64,000 bases of DNA from Arsenicitalea aurantiaca (GTDB lineage: Bacteria > Pseudomonadota > Alphaproteobacteria > Rhizobiales > Devosiaceae), in the NCBI RefSeq assembly GCF_003994485.1, contig NZ_RZNJ01000006.1, forward strand, positions 404 through 64,403. Direction: 5' to 3'. The notes beneath the pieces are model-generated. The model ran no database searches and was not told where the DNA came from. It saw only the letters and a list, made by a program, of their open reading frames with translations. The position numbers and the translations under genes are program-made. Shown in pieces: positions 9,148-19,047 of this stretch (its first letter is position 1; each line of letters begins with the position of its first letter).

Positions 9148-9318
9148 TCAACACAATTTGGCGTCAGCGGCGCAGACCCGGTCGAGGAGGCTCTGGAAGA
9201 TGCTCATAAGCCCGAGATCGGAACTCGTGACGATCATGGCGGCGAGCACGCCGGTGAGAACGAGAAGCACGGTGCTGATGCGCTGCGGTGGGGGCGTGTC
9301 GCCGGTATCTGTGGTCAT
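9148..9318 (-). CDS. Small single-TM protein, hypothetical
   Basis: A 56-codon ORF encodes a polar N-terminus (MTTDTGDTPPPQR), one hydrophobic segment (STVLLVLTGVLAAMIVTSS, about residues 15-33) and a short tail with two cysteines. Codon third positions are mostly G or C as in real genes nearby. It lies between coxG and ynjB on the same strand. No good ribosome-binding site is visible, and I know of no family, so it is a candidate only. Confidence 0.4.
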   Translation of the reverse strand: MTTDTGDTPPPQRISTVLLVLTGVLAAMIVTSSDLGLMSIFQSLLDRVCAADAKLC

Positions 9319-9339
9319 GTCGATAAAATTGCGCTGGTT

Positions 9340-9360
9340 GGGTCAGCCCTTTGCTAACCC
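9340..9360 (-). terminator. Hairpin downstream of coxG
   Basis: GGGTTAGC and GCTGACCC pair with one wobble around a 5-base loop on the minus strand, about 70 bp after the coxG stop. No long T tract follows, so it is a weak terminator candidate. Confidence 0.3.
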
Positions 9361-9428
9361 AGATCGGCGGGCGCGATTGTGACCCTTTGGCGGCACGCGG
9401 AGGCGTGGTTAGCGGGCAGTAAATGCCG

Positions 9429-9899
9429 TCAGGTCTCGGCTTCGTCGAGCGGCTGGGCCGTGGTGCCCATGGCGCGGGCGAAGCGGTCGAAGAACCCGTC
9501 GATCACCTTTTGAGCGCTGTTGCCGATCAGGGCCTTGCCCATCTTCATGATCTGGCCTGAGGCGCCGCCGGTAGCCGAAAAGGAGAGCTCCGTCCCCCCG
9601 GCAATGTCACGAAGGACGATGTCCGCCGATCCTTCGGCCAACCCCAGAAGTCCGCCCCTCCCCTTGCCCGAAAGCGTATAGCGCTCGGCGGGAGTAATGG
9701 CGGAAAGAAAGAGGTCTCCGGCAAAGACCGGCTTCATTACCCCCAGATTGACTGCGATCTCGAGTTCGAGCTGGTCCTCGGCGACCCACTCGATCTTCTT
9801 GCAGCCGGGGATGGCGGCCTTGAGGACGGCAGCATCGTTGAGCGCTGCCCATACGGCGAGGCGCTCGGCTCTCAGAAAATAACGTCCACCGAAATCCAT
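9429..9899 (-). CDS. CoxG-like SRPBCC-family protein
   Basis: The 156-residue protein belongs to the carbon monoxide dehydrogenase subunit G (CoxG) group of the SRPBCC/START-like ligand-binding superfamily. Diagnostic stretches are VWAALNDAAVLKAAIPGC at the N-terminus, YTLSGKGRGGLLG in the middle and FSATGGASGQIMKMG near the C-terminus. CoxG helps recruit molybdenum hydroxylases to the membrane, but no cox, xanthine-dehydrogenase-like or molybdopterin genes are nearby, so this copy may have another ligand. It stands alone, divergent from the coiled-coil gene cluster that follows across a 220 bp gap. Confidence 0.82.
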   Translation of the reverse strand: MDFGGRYFLRAERLAVWAALNDAAVLKAAIPGCKKIEWVAEDQLELEIAVNLGVMKPVFAGDLFLSAITPAERYTLSGKGRGGLLGLAEGSADIVLRDIAGGTELSFSATGGASGQIMKMGKALIGNSAQKVIDGFFDRFARAMGTTAQPLDEAET

Positions 9900-10119
9900 G
9901 GTCCATCCCGTCGACTTTGGAGCAAAGCGTAGTCAAGCTTGCCACCCGGCGCAACGCCGCCGGGCAGCGGCATTTTCCGCAAGCCTCAGAGGAAATTGCG
10001 GCTTTTGCGCACCATTGGCTCGAAAATCCGCCCGGTGCGACCCCCTATCGATTGTCACGGCTCTGGCGGAGGGGAATCATGCTCCCCAGATAAAGCGCCG
10101 ATCACCAAGGGAGCGACGC

Positions 10120-11304
10120 ATGGCCAACGAAGTCATGGACAAGCCACTGCAATATCTCGACCGCGCGGTGGGCGCGATCCGCGAGATGGGACTTTGGCCC
10201 GAGACACAGGAAGATCAACCGATCACCGGGCTTCTCGAGCAGATCACCGCGCTCGACGAAACGCGCGTCGTGCTGATCGGCCGTACGCTGACCCAGGCGA
10301 GCGCCTTCAACGAAGTGGTGCGCAGCCAGGTGGCGGCCATGAATATCGGCCAGCGCTACGAATCGATCACCAATGACTTCAACTCGATCCGGGACGACGC
10401 CAAGGGCATGGTGGACCAGCTCGATGACGGGCGGCTCGACATCCTCGAACGCGCCTCGAACGTCTGGATGAAGGTCAGCCGAGGCGACATCGCGACGCGC
10501 TTCAACCGCATTCGCGACACCTATCTCGATGTCTCGCGCGACACCAAGGACCAGATCGATCGCGAACACCGCATTCTCGAAGCCTATCGGGACTTCCGGG
10601 GGGCGCTGAAGCAGTCCGAGGTGATGGCGCTCGAACTCCTCGAGCTGGCCCAGCAGCACCTCGATGATCGCAAGGCCGACCTTGAAGCCGCGTCGGCGGC
10701 CCTTTCGAGCTACAGCGAAGGCACGGCGGCCGACCGCGCGCGGCTCGAAATGGCGCGCGACGAGCGGCTACGTGACCTGCAGAACGAAGAGCGGCGCTAC
10801 CAGATCGTCAAGGATCTCTCGGACAATCTGACCATCTCCTATTCGACATCCGAAGTGGTGATGGGACGGCTGATGCAGACGACCAATGCCAAGGAGCGCG
10901 TCTATCAGCAGTCGATCTCGTTCTTTTCGACCAACGAAACTGTGCTGACGGCGCTTTCGGCTTCGTTCACCGGCATGTTCGGGCTGCATGAATCCACCGA
11001 AACGCTGAACGCGATGAAGGAGGGGATGAGCAAGAGCCTCGAAACGCTTTCACAGATCGGCGACAGGGTCGGCGAGGAAGCGATCAAGGCCGGGTATGGC
11101 CCGACCATCCGCGCAGACGCGGTCAAAACGCTGGTCGACAGCGTCATCAACTTCCAGGAGCGCTCGCGCACCATCATCAACGAGATGCGTGACCTCTCGA
11201 CCAAGAACTCGGCCGAAATCCGCGATGCGGTGGAAGATGGCAAGCGTCGCCTCGCCGCGCTGGCCGCCGAAGGGAATGCGCTCGCTCTGGAGCGCAAGCA
11301 GTAG
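10120..11304 (+). CDS. Coiled-coil protein of unknown function, TelA-like layout
   Basis: The 394-residue protein has no signal peptide or membrane segment and is almost entirely helical, with heptad-rich stretches around residues 120-250 and 330-394. I do not recognise it with certainty. The arrangement (N-terminal interaction region, long helical middle, C-terminal helix rich in N, T and Q such as STNETVLTALSASF) recalls cytoplasmic TelA/KlaA toxic-anion-resistance proteins, and related proteins are sometimes labelled cell surface protein without evidence. The start at 10120 follows AAGGGAGCG; an upstream extension from 9898 lacks support. It is the first gene of a three-gene plus-strand unit with the DUF6384-like and glycine-rich coiled-coil genes. 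Confidence 0.75.
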   Translation: MANEVMDKPLQYLDRAVGAIREMGLWPETQEDQPITGLLEQITALDETRVVLIGRTLTQASAFNEVVRSQVAAMNIGQRYESITNDFNSIRDDAKGMVDQLDDGRLDILERASNVWMKVSRGDIATRFNRIRDTYLDVSRDTKDQIDREHRILEAYRDFRGALKQSEVMALELLELAQQHLDDRKADLEAASAALSSYSEGTAADRARLEMARDERLRDLQNEERRYQIVKDLSDNLTISYSTSEVVMGRLMQTTNAKERVYQQSISFFSTNETVLTALSASFTGMFGLHESTETLNAMKEGMSKSLETLSQIGDRVGEEAIKAGYGPTIRADAVKTLVDSVINFQERSRTIINEMRDLSTKNSAEIRDAVEDGKRRLAALAAEGNALALERKQ

Positions 11305-11380
11305 GACGGATGGCACCAGCCGGCATGACAGGCGAGATGGCGTCCGCCCCCGCAGCCGGGGCCGGGAGTAACTCTGGAAG

Positions 11381-12319
11381 ATGACCAGCGCCGCGCTTCC
11401 CCCCAAGGCGCCGCTCGATGACGTCATGCTGGCCATGGACGTGGTCGATACGCTGCGGCACCGGCAGGACCTCGTCACGCGCGAACTCGAAGGGGTCAAT
11501 CGCGAAAGCCAGCTGATCGAGCGGCTGCGCGATCTCTATCACCAGCAGGGGATAGAGGTGCCCGACCACATCCTGAAGGAAGGCGTGGCGGCGCTCGCGG
11601 AAAGCCGGTTCACTTACGAACCGCCACGGCCGAGCCTGCAGCTGCGGCTGGCCCGGCTTTACGTCACCCGCGCCCGGTGGGGGCGGCCGGTGGCGGCGGG
11701 GCTCATCGCGCTCCTGCTCGGGGTCGGCGGCTATTTCCTCGCCTACAAGCCTTTCGTGGCCGCTCAGAGCGAGGCGGCGCGCGTCGAGCTTGCCGAAGGC
11801 CTGCCGCAGCGCATGGATGAGGTCTACGACGCCATCTACAACGAAACCAAGGTGCAGCAGGCGGTCACGCAGGCGGCCCAGCTGCGCGAGCGCGGCAAGA
11901 CCGCCGCGGCCGCCGGCGAGCGGGCCTCTGCCGAACGGGCGCTGGCGGGAATGACCGACATCCTCGACACGCTGCGGCGCGAGTATTCGCTCAGGATCGT
12001 CAATCGCGAAGGCGTGCAGTCCGGGTTCTGGACCTTCCCCGAGATCAATACGGACGCGACGAACTATTACGTGGTGGTGGAGGCCATCGGCCCAGAAGGC
12101 GAGCCCCTCGCTCTGCCCATCCTCAACGAAGAGACGGGCGAGACCCAGACCGTGACCCTCTGGGGGGTGCGGGTGCCGGAGGCGGTCTATGCGTCGGTCG
12201 AAGCGGACAAGCGCGACGATGGCATCATCCAGCGCAACGTCGTGGGTCTCAAGCAGTACGGATTTCTCGAGGTGGATTATCTGATGCCGGTTTCGGGCGG
12301 CGCGGTGACCCAGTGGTAA
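11381..12319 (+). CDS. Membrane-anchored protein, DUF6384-like
   Basis: The 312-residue protein has a cytoplasmic helical N-terminus (about residues 1-100, PLDDVMLAMDVVDTLRHRQ), one membrane segment (about 102-122, AAGLIALLLGVGGYFLAY) and a long outer domain with a coiled-coil start and a beta-rich end. I think this is the family catalogued as DUF6384, from memory and gene context, with no known function. The spacing (76 bp after the first gene, 13 bp before the third) indicates one transcription unit. A membrane anchor between two soluble coiled-coil proteins suggests an envelope-associated assembly. That is inference. Confidence 0.72.
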   Translation: MTSAALPPKAPLDDVMLAMDVVDTLRHRQDLVTRELEGVNRESQLIERLRDLYHQQGIEVPDHILKEGVAALAESRFTYEPPRPSLQLRLARLYVTRARWGRPVAAGLIALLLGVGGYFLAYKPFVAAQSEAARVELAEGLPQRMDEVYDAIYNETKVQQAVTQAAQLRERGKTAAAAGERASAERALAGMTDILDTLRREYSLRIVNREGVQSGFWTFPEINTDATNYYVVVEAIGPEGEPLALPILNEETGETQTVTLWGVRVPEAVYASVEADKRDDGIIQRNVVGLKQYGFLEVDYLMPVSGGAVTQW

Positions 12320-12332
12320 GGCGCGCCAGGGC

Positions 12333-13835
12333 ATGACGATCAGCGGACCCGAAGCCCTTCGCTCTCTCGAGGAGGCTCTTCGCGACATCAGGCGCGAAGA
12401 AGACGAGATTTCGCGTCGGCTCGCGCGCAGCACCGAGCTCGTGAGCAGGATCCGCGAGACCGAAGGCGACCTTTTCCGGCAATTGGCTTCCGTGCGGCTC
12501 GATCCGCAGGTGCGCGAGGAGCTGAGTGCAGCGCTTGGACGCGCCGAGCAGCGGGCGCGCGAGATGCTGAAAGGCCACGCGGCCGAACTCGCCGATGCCG
12601 AGGCGAGGGTGCAGGCCGCCGAGAGTGCGATCACGACGCTCAATGCCGAGCGTGGGCGCGCGACGGCGAGGCTTGCCGCCGAGACGGCGCGGCTCGATGC
12701 GCTGGGTACGGCCATCTCCGCGGACCTCGCGAGCGATCCCGACTATCGCGCGCGCCGGACGGACGCCGAAGAGCTCGCGCGCATCGCCGCGGAAAGCTTC
12801 CGCAAGACCGAGACGGCCGAGGCCGACCGGGAGGAAAAGGGGCGGCCCTACCGCGAGGATCCGCTCTTCATCTATCTCTGGGAGCGCGGCTACGGGACGA
12901 GCGCGTACAAGGCGGGCAATCTGACGCGCCTGCTCGATGGCTGGGTCGCCAGGCTCGTGCGGTTCGAGCGAGCGCGCCCCAATTACGCAATGCTCAACGA
13001 GATCCCGCTGCGCCTGCGTGAGCATGCCGAACGGCAGCAGCAGCGGGCCGAAGAGGCCCGGGAGGCCTGCGCAGCGCTCGAAGCTGCCGCCATCGACCGC
13101 GCGGGCGGGGCGCCGATCCGCAAGGCGATGGCCGAAGCGGGGGCGGAGATCACCCGCATCGACGCGGCCCTTATCGAACGGGAGGACGAGCGGGACGCTG
13201 CCGCCGAAACCCATGCCGAACTCGCCAAGGGCGAGGACGATGCCTTCACGCAGGCAGTGGAAGCGCTGTCCGAAGGATTGCGGCGCGAGGATTTGCGCAC
13301 GTTGCTGGCCGAGGCGCGGCGCACCCAGACCCCGCAGGACGACACGATTGTCGCCCAGATCGACGACGTGCGTCTGAGGGCTGCCGATGAAGAACTCGAA
13401 ATGCGCGAGCACAAGGAGCGGCTGAAAACGCTGACCCGGCGCCGCCGCGAACTCGAGGACATCCAGTTCGAGTTCAAGAAGAGCCGCTACGACGACCCCC
13501 GATCGAGCTTTGGCGAAGACAAGCTCGTGGGCGACATGCTCAACGAGTTCCTGCGCGGCGGCATGACGGCGGCCCGCTATTGGGATGCGTGGCGGAAAAG
13601 CCAGAACTGGAAGTCGGGAGGAGCCGGCGGCACGCCCTGGCCCAAGCAGGGCGGCGGCTTCCAATGGCCCGACAGCGCAATCGGTGGGGGCAGCGGCCGG
13701 TCGCGCGGCGGCTTCGGGGGCGCATGGGGCGCTCCGGGCGGCACGAGCCAGGGTGGCGGTGGTTTTTCCCGCCCCCGTACGGGCAGCAAAGGCAGCCGCA
13801 AGGGCGGCGGCTTCAAGACCGGCGGCGGCTTCTGA
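12333..13835 (+). CDS. Long coiled-coil protein with glycine-rich C-terminal tail
   Basis: The 500-residue product begins with about 130 residues of charged coiled coil (Glu/Arg/Ala heptads), has a more globular middle (YREDPLFIYLWERGYGTSAY, about 170-190, then ARLVRFERARPNYAMLNEI), further coiled coil to about residue 400, and a tail of about 80 residues rich in Gly, Ser, Phe and Trp with repeated GGGF units. No signal peptide or membrane segment. I do not recognise a named family. The Gly/aromatic tail is low-complexity and could drive self-association. It is last in the three-gene unit and ends just before a palindrome. Confidence 0.75.
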   Translation: MTISGPEALRSLEEALRDIRREEDEISRRLARSTELVSRIRETEGDLFRQLASVRLDPQVREELSAALGRAEQRAREMLKGHAAELADAEARVQAAESAITTLNAERGRATARLAAETARLDALGTAISADLASDPDYRARRTDAEELARIAAESFRKTETAEADREEKGRPYREDPLFIYLWERGYGTSAYKAGNLTRLLDGWVARLVRFERARPNYAMLNEIPLRLREHAERQQQRAEEAREACAALEAAAIDRAGGAPIRKAMAEAGAEITRIDAALIEREDERDAAAETHAELAKGEDDAFTQAVEALSEGLRREDLRTLLAEARRTQTPQDDTIVAQIDDVRLRAADEELEMREHKERLKTLTRRRRELEDIQFEFKKSRYDDPRSSFGEDKLVGDMLNEFLRGGMTAARYWDAWRKSQNWKSGGAGGTPWPKQGGGFQWPDSAIGGGSGRSRGGFGGAWGAPGGTSQGGGGFSRPRTGSKGSRKGGGFKTGGGF

Positions 13836-13852
13836 CCGGGCCCGGGGCCCGG
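13836..13852. terminator. Palindrome between convergent genes
   Basis: CCGGGCCC and GGGCCCGG flank one base, immediately after the stop of the glycine-rich coiled-coil gene and 24 bp before the end of edd. It can fold as a 6 bp stem on either strand; no T run follows, so termination is plausible but unproven. Confidence 0.4.
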
Positions 13853-13875
13853 CCTTTCGGCTTCTGCCTCCGGCC

Positions 13876-15690
13876 CTAGCCGAAGACGCTCGCCCCGCTG
13901 CCTGCGGGGCTGACGAGATTGCGGAAGCCCGCAAAAAGCTCGCGCCCCATGCCGTAATGCTCGGCACTCAGATCTTCTGTCGCCGGGCTGCGCGAGAGGA
14001 ATTCGCTCTCGTCGCCGACAAATTGAAGGATTCCCGCCTCGGCATCGAGACGGATGATGTCGCCGTCGCGAATCTTCGAGATCGCGCCGCCATCGGCGCC
14101 CTCGGGCGTCATGTGGATTGCCGCGGGCACCTTGCCCGAAGCACCCGACATCCGCCCGTCCGTCAGTAGCGCCACCTTGTGCCCGCGATCCTGCAGGACG
14201 CCGAGTGCGGGGGTGAGCTTGTGGAGCTCGGGCATGCCGACCGCGCGCGGCCCCTGGAAGCGGACGACGACCACGACGTCGCCGTCGAGTTCGCCCGCCT
14301 TGAACGCATCCTGAAGACCCTGCTGGGAATGGAAGACCCGCGCGGGCGCCTCGACCAGGCGGTGCTCGGGCTTGACCGCCGAGATCTTGATGACGGAGCT
14401 GCCCAGATTGCCGCGCAAGAGCTTGAGGCCACCGGACGCCTGAAACGGCTCGGTGACGGACGCAAGCACCTTGGGATTGCCCGAGACCGCCGGCGAGGGC
14501 TCGAACTCCAGCGCCTCCTCGATCAGCCTTGCTTCGACCGTGTAGCCGGAAAGCCCCGTTCCCCAGACGGTCTTGACGTCCTCGTGGAGATATCCGCCCT
14601 CGAGCAGCTGGGCGATGAGGAAGCCCATGCCGCCTGCGGCGTGGAAATGGTTCACGTCGGCCATGCCATTGGGATAGACGCGGGCGAGCAGCGGCACCGC
14701 ATCGGAGAGGTCGGACATGTCCTCCCAGGTGATCGCAAGCCCGGCTGCCGCGGCAATCGCGACCAGATGCAGGGTATGATTGGTCGAACCGCCGGTGGCG
14801 TGCAGGCCCACCATGGCGTTGACGATCGCCTTCTCGTCAACGATGTGGCCGATCGGGGTATAGGCATTGCCGCCCGCGGTAAGCGACAAGGCACGCCGTG
14901 TCGCCTCGCGGGTGAGCGCGTCACGGAGCGGGGTGCCGGGGTTGACGAAGCTGGCGCCGGGCAGGTGCAGCCCCATGATCTCCATCAGCATCTGATTGGA
15001 GTTGGCGGTGCCGTAGAAGGTGCAGGTGCCCGGCGAGTGATAGGATTTCGCCTCGGCCTCGAGCAGTTCTGCGCGGCCAACCTTGCCTTCCATGTAGAGC
15101 TGGCGCACGCGCGCCTTCTCGTCATTGGGCAGGCCCGAGGGCATCGGACCTGCCGGCACGAAGACCCCGGGCAGATGCCCGAAGGTCAAGGCACCGATCA
15201 GGAGGCCCGGAACGATCTTGTCGCAGATGCCGAGATACACCGCCGCGTCGAACATGTTGTGGCTGAGCGCGATGGCTGTGGCCATGGCGATGACGTCGCG
15301 CGAAAAGAGCGAGAGGTCCATCCCCGGCTGGCCCTGGGTCACCCCGTCGCACATTGCGGGCACGCCTCCGGCCACCTGCGCAGTCGCGCCGATTTCGCGC
15401 GCCGCCGCCTTGATGAGGTCGGGATAGGTCGCATAGGGCTGGTGAGCCGAAAGCATGTCGTTGTACGAAGTGACGATGCCCAGATTGGGTGCCGTGGTGC
15501 CGGCGAGCTTGGCCTTGTCGGATGGTGCGCATGCGGCAAATCCATGGGCGAGGTTGCCGCAGGAGAGCGTTGCGCGACGCACACCGGAATCGCGGGCATT
15601 GTCGATGCGCTCGAGATAGGCGCGGCGGCTCTGTTCGCTGCGCGCCGCGATACGGTCGGTCACGTCCTGAATGGCCTTGCGGACTGACAT
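13876..15690 (-). CDS. edd: Phosphogluconate dehydratase
   Basis: The 604-residue protein is a full-length IlvD/Edd-family dehydratase. Edd converts 6-phosphogluconate to 2-keto-3-deoxy-6-phosphogluconate in the Entner-Doudoroff pathway. Edd-type features include [32 protein letters not shown] and [14 protein letters not shown], the last two contributing cysteines for the 4Fe-4S cluster. The C-terminal [19 protein letters not shown] motif is intact. An AAGGAG ribosome-binding site precedes the ATG. It lies 32 bp after pgl in the order kinase-zwf-pgl-edd. The aldolase gene eda is not in the window. Confidence 0.96.
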   Translation of the reverse strand: MSVRKAIQDVTDRIAARSEQSRRAYLERIDNARDSGVRRATLSCGNLAHGFAACAPSDKAKLAGTTAPNLGIVTSYNDMLSAHQPYATYPDLIKAAAREIGATAQVAGGVPAMCDGVTQGQPGMDLSLFSRDVIAMATAIALSHNMFDAAVYLGICDKIVPGLLIGALTFGHLPGVFVPAGPMPSGLPNDEKARVRQLYMEGKVGRAELLEAEAKSYHSPGTCTFYGTANSNQMLMEIMGLHLPGASFVNPGTPLRDALTREATRRALSLTAGGNAYTPIGHIVDEKAIVNAMVGLHATGGSTNHTLHLVAIAAAAGLAITWEDMSDLSDAVPLLARVYPNGMADVNHFHAAGGMGFLIAQLLEGGYLHEDVKTVWGTGLSGYTVEARLIEEALEFEPSPAVSGNPKVLASVTEPFQASGGLKLLRGNLGSSVIKISAVKPEHRLVEAPARVFHSQQGLQDAFKAGELDGDVVVVVRFQGPRAVGMPELHKLTPALGVLQDRGHKVALLTDGRMSGASGKVPAAIHMTPEGADGGAISKIRDGDIIRLDAEAGILQFVGDESEFLSRSPATEDLSAEHYGMGRELFAGFRNLVSPAGSGASVFG

Positions 15691-15722
15691 TTCGGCTCCT
15701 TGAGGTCGGCGATACGCCCCGG

Positions 15723-16421
15723 TCAGGGGGCCCAGAAGAGAGAGAGCGGCAGGCGATCCTGCCGAAGGACTGCGCGGACCGGCATGTCCTCGAGGGCACC
15801 TTCGGCAAGGGCGCGCTCCAGGGTTTCAGCCTTCGCCTCCCCTTCGATATGGAGATAGAGGGCGCGGCTATCCAGTAGCCGTGGCAGGGTCAGGGTGACG
15901 CGCGGCTCCCCGGCGCCGGGAGCGCGGATCGCGATGGCCGGCCCCGGCTCGGTAAGCGCGGCAGCCAGCGTGTCGCCGCCCGGGAAGAACGAGGCGGTAT
16001 GCCCGTCCTCTCCCATCCCGAGAACCACCGCATCGAAGGTTTCCTCCACCTCCTGCAGCGCCTTGTTGGTGCGCGCGATCGCTGCGGCATCGGGCGCCTC
16101 GCCGCCCGAATAGAGCGGCAGGAAGTGAGCGACCGCCGCCGGCCCCTGCAGCATCTTTTCGTTGACGAGGCCGGCATTGGAGCGCGGTTCGGTCTCGGCC
16201 ACCCAGCGCTCGTCGACCAGGGTCACCGTGACCTTCGACCAGTCGACGGTCTTGGTCTTGCCGAGACGCGCAAAGAACTTGGCCGGTGTTGAGCCGCCCG
16301 AAACCGCAAGCACGGCACGGCCACGCGCCTCGATTCCGTCGCGCAGGTTTTCGGCAACCGCCTCTGCAAGGGCCTTGGCAAGCGCGTCGCGCGTGTCGAA
16401 GTCGATCCGATTGAGGGTCAA
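15723..16421 (-). CDS. pgl: 6-Phosphogluconolactonase (DevB type), TTG start
   Basis: The 232-residue enzyme hydrolyses 6-phosphogluconolactone to 6-phosphogluconate. It carries the DevB/Pgl signatures [11 protein letters not shown] near residue 42, VTLVDERWV near 68 and [17 protein letters not shown] near 132, the last with the catalytic histidine region. The start is a TTG that shares two bases with the TGA stop of zwf and sits behind GAGGACGG, so the two genes are coupled. ATG-only gene finding would extend it wrongly back into zwf. It is the middle enzyme of the zwf-pgl-edd block. Confidence 0.92.
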   Translation of the reverse strand: MTLNRIDFDTRDALAKALAEAVAENLRDGIEARGRAVLAVSGGSTPAKFFARLGKTKTVDWSKVTVTLVDERWVAETEPRSNAGLVNEKMLQGPAAVAHFLPLYSGGEAPDAAAIARTNKALQEVEETFDAVVLGMGEDGHTASFFPGGDTLAAALTEPGPAIAIRAPGAGEPRVTLTLPRLLDSRALYLHIEGEAKAETLERALAEGALEDMPVRAVLRQDRLPLSLFWAP

Positions 16422-17899
16422 TGTCCGTCCTCGTGCCAGGTGCGGCCGTCGCGTTCGATGAGCGCGATTGCGCCCGTGGGGCCCCAGGTGCCGACCGAAT
16501 AGGGCTGCGGCGCGTCCGAAGCGCGGGTCCAGGCCTCGCGGATGGGGTCGACCCAGGACCACGCGGCCTCCAGTTCGTCGCGGCGCATGAAGAGCGTCTG
16601 GTTGCCGCGGATGACGTCGAGCAACAGCCGCTCATAGGCTTCAGGCGTGCGCTCCTCGAAAGTCTGGGCGAAAGAGAGGTTGAGCGGCACCTCGCGCAGG
16701 CGCATGCCGCCGGGGCCGGGATCCTTGATCATCATCAGAAGCTTAACGCCCTCGTCTGGCTGGAGCCGGATGATCAACCGATTAGGCCGGGGCGCCCCCT
16801 CGGCATGGTCGAAGATCGAATGGGGGATCGAGCGGAACTGGATTACGATCTCGGAGACGCGCGTCGCCATGCGCTTGCCGGTGCGCAGATAGAATGGAAC
16901 GCCGGCCCAGCGCCAGTTCTCGATTTCCGCCTTGAGCGCGACAAAGGTTTCGGTGCGAGAACCGCGCTTGTCCTCGGGCAATTCGTCCTGATAGCCCTTG
17001 ACCGACGTGGTCTCGGACGCGACGCCGCGGTACTGCCCGCGCACGGTGCAGCGGCCGACCGCCTCACCGATGATGGACTTGAGCGAGCGCAGCACCTTGA
17101 GCTTCTCGTCGCGAAGCGCATCGGCGTCGTCGCTGGCCGGCGGCTCCATGGCCACGAGGCAGAGCAGTTGCAGCATGTGGTTCTGGATCATGTCGCGCAG
17201 GGCGCCCGACTCATCGTAGTAGCCGCGCGTTCCGGCGCCCACCGACTCGGCGACCGTCAGCTGGATATGATCGATATGGGTCGTGTTCCAGACTGGCTCG
17301 AAGAGGATGTTGGCGAACCGCAGCGCGAGCAGGTTCTGGACCGTTTCCTTTCCGAGGTAATGGTCGATGCGGTAGACCTGATCTTCCTTGAAGATGCGGG
17401 CGACGGTGTCGTTGATCTCCTGGCTCGAGCGCAGATCGTGCCCAAGCGGCTTCTCGATCACGACGCGCGCATCGCGGCGGTAGAATTTCTTCTTGGAAAG
17501 ATAATCGCAGATCGGGCCGATGAGATCGGGCCCTACGGCGAGGTAGAAGGCCCGCACGATCTTGGGATCGTCGCGAAGCGCCTTGCGCAGATCGCCCCAA
17601 TTGGCTTCGTCGGCCACGTCATTGGCGACATAGGAGAAGATCGACGCAAAGCGGTCGATCACCGCCTTGTCCTGATAGGCCGGCTCGACGAATTCGGCGA
17701 CGCTGTCGCGCGCGAGGGTCTGGAACTCGGCGTCAGAAAGCTTCGAGCGCGAAACACCGATGATGCGCGAGCTCTCATCGAACTGGCCGTCCTTGAACCG
17801 GTGGTAGAGCGCCGGGATCAACTTGCGCTTGGTCAGGTCGCCGGTGGCGCCGAACACCACATAGTCGAAGGGCTGGACCGGAATGATGCGGCTGGACAA
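16418..17899 (-). CDS. zwf: Glucose-6-phosphate 1-dehydrogenase
   Basis: The 493-residue protein oxidises glucose-6-phosphate to 6-phosphogluconolactone with NADP or NAD. The dinucleotide-binding site is [14 protein letters not shown] near residue 13 and the substrate/catalytic motif is [13 protein letters not shown] near residue 178, with PLGHD and LLRIQPDEG-like segments ([12 protein letters not shown]) further on. Length and motifs are standard. It starts 27 bp after the sugar kinase gene and overlaps pgl. Together with pgl and edd it feeds hexose phosphate into the Entner-Doudoroff pathway. Confidence 0.97.
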   Translation of the reverse strand: MSSRIIPVQPFDYVVFGATGDLTKRKLIPALYHRFKDGQFDESSRIIGVSRSKLSDAEFQTLARDSVAEFVEPAYQDKAVIDRFASIFSYVANDVADEANWGDLRKALRDDPKIVRAFYLAVGPDLIGPICDYLSKKKFYRRDARVVIEKPLGHDLRSSQEINDTVARIFKEDQVYRIDHYLGKETVQNLLALRFANILFEPVWNTTHIDHIQLTVAESVGAGTRGYYDESGALRDMIQNHMLQLLCLVAMEPPASDDADALRDEKLKVLRSLKSIIGEAVGRCTVRGQYRGVASETTSVKGYQDELPEDKRGSRTETFVALKAEIENWRWAGVPFYLRTGKRMATRVSEIVIQFRSIPHSIFDHAEGAPRPNRLIIRLQPDEGVKLLMMIKDPGPGGMRLREVPLNLSFAQTFEERTPEAYERLLLDVIRGNQTLFMRRDELEAAWSWVDPIREAWTRASDAPQPYSVGTWGPTGAIALIERDGRTWHEDGH

Positions 17900-17926
17900 A
17901 TAAGCCTCCTGGCTGGAATACGAGGG

Positions 17927-18805
17927 TCAGGCGCGCCCGAAGATCTGCCTGGCCATGATCAGCGCGCCGTGCAGCGGCTCGTGAGCCGGCGGGACGATGA
18001 ACTCCCCGTAGCGCGCGATGAGTTGCGGGTATAGGCGCGTGCCGAGCCCCCCGACCGCGGCGAGGCGGGTGGCCCCGCGCGCCTGAAACCACTTCACATA
18101 AAGATCGATGTAGGACATCTCGAGCGCCATCAGTTCGGACGCAATCGGATCGTCCAGCTCGAAATGGTCGAACAGCAAAGGCATCAGCGCGCCGTAATCG
18201 GCGGGTCGGCGATCCTGGAAGGACCAGTCCATCACCGCATCGAGGCTACCGCCGAGCCGGTCGATCACGGCGCGGGTGAGCCCCGAGCCCGGGACGAGGC
18301 CATCCTCGGCTTCGACGGCACGCCGCACGAGTTCGCGCCCGAGTATGGCGCCCGACATCTGATCCCCGATATGGAAGCCCCAGCCCCCGACTTGATGGCG
18401 CACCCCATCGATGATCGCCATGCCGGCCGACCCGGTGCCCACGATGATCACCGCGCCGTCCTCTCCGCCATGCGCGCCAGCGCGAGCGATGTCGATGTCG
18501 TCGAACACCTCGAGCGCAGCGAAAGGCCAGTCACGCTCCGCAAACGCCTCCCGTGCAGAAGGCAGGCGACCACCGGCCATTCCGAAGACGCAGGCCGTCT
18601 CCGCCATGGCGCTAGCGGGCAGCCCTGCCTGCGCGAAGGCTGCCTCCGCCCCCTCGAGGATCGAGCGGTAAGCCGGCTCGCCGGCCTCGATCTGCAGATT
18701 GGAGCGACCGCCCGTCGCCTCGCCGAGCGTCACCAGCGCCTCGTCAGCGAGCCGAACGCGACAATTGGTGCCGCCGCCATCCACACCGAGATAATATCTG
18801 GGCAC
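17927..18805 (-). CDS. BadF/BadG/BcrA/BcrD-family sugar kinase
   Basis: The 292-residue protein has the ASKHA ATPase fold of the BadF family: phosphate-1 motif YYLGVDGGGTNCRV at the N-terminus, phosphate-2 motif VIIVGTGSAGMAI near residue 120 and an adenosine motif LAAVGGLGTRLYP near the end. Members near sugar genes are usually N-acetylglucosamine or glucosamine kinases. Its place as first gene before zwf-pgl-edd suggests it supplies a hexose phosphate, possibly as a glucosamine kinase or glucokinase. The exact sugar cannot be read from sequence. Confidence 0.82.
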   Translation of the reverse strand: MPRYYLGVDGGGTNCRVRLADEALVTLGEATGGRSNLQIEAGEPAYRSILEGAEAAFAQAGLPASAMAETACVFGMAGGRLPSAREAFAERDWPFAALEVFDDIDIARAGAHGGEDGAVIIVGTGSAGMAIIDGVRHQVGGWGFHIGDQMSGAILGRELVRRAVEAEDGLVPGSGLTRAVIDRLGGSLDAVMDWSFQDRRPADYGALMPLLFDHFELDDPIASELMALEMSYIDLYVKWFQARGATRLAAVGGLGTRLYPQLIARYGEFIVPPAHEPLHGALIMARQIFGRA

Positions 18806-19047
18806 GCGGGCCTCTCCGTCAAACCGATACGCCGCGAGGGCAATCGCGGCGGACCATAATGGGAAAGCAGGCTAGACGAAAGTCCAATAAGCCCCATCGG
18901 ACGACCTCGTCTGAGGTGGAGCAAGAGCCAATTCGGCATGGCACGCATGCGCGGCAGGGCGATCACCTTGGCGCAAGAGCACTCCACAGAACGCCTGCCT
19001 ATCGATAAGGGGGCGGAAGGGGCAGCACGCCTCGGGATTCGGCACGT

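Noticed and set aside
18806-19047. Possible third cobalamin riboswitch before the DUF1636-cobU genes
   Set aside because: It contains CGCCTGCC but no GGGAA/GGTG blocks and no CTGCCCCCGCAACTG core in either direction.
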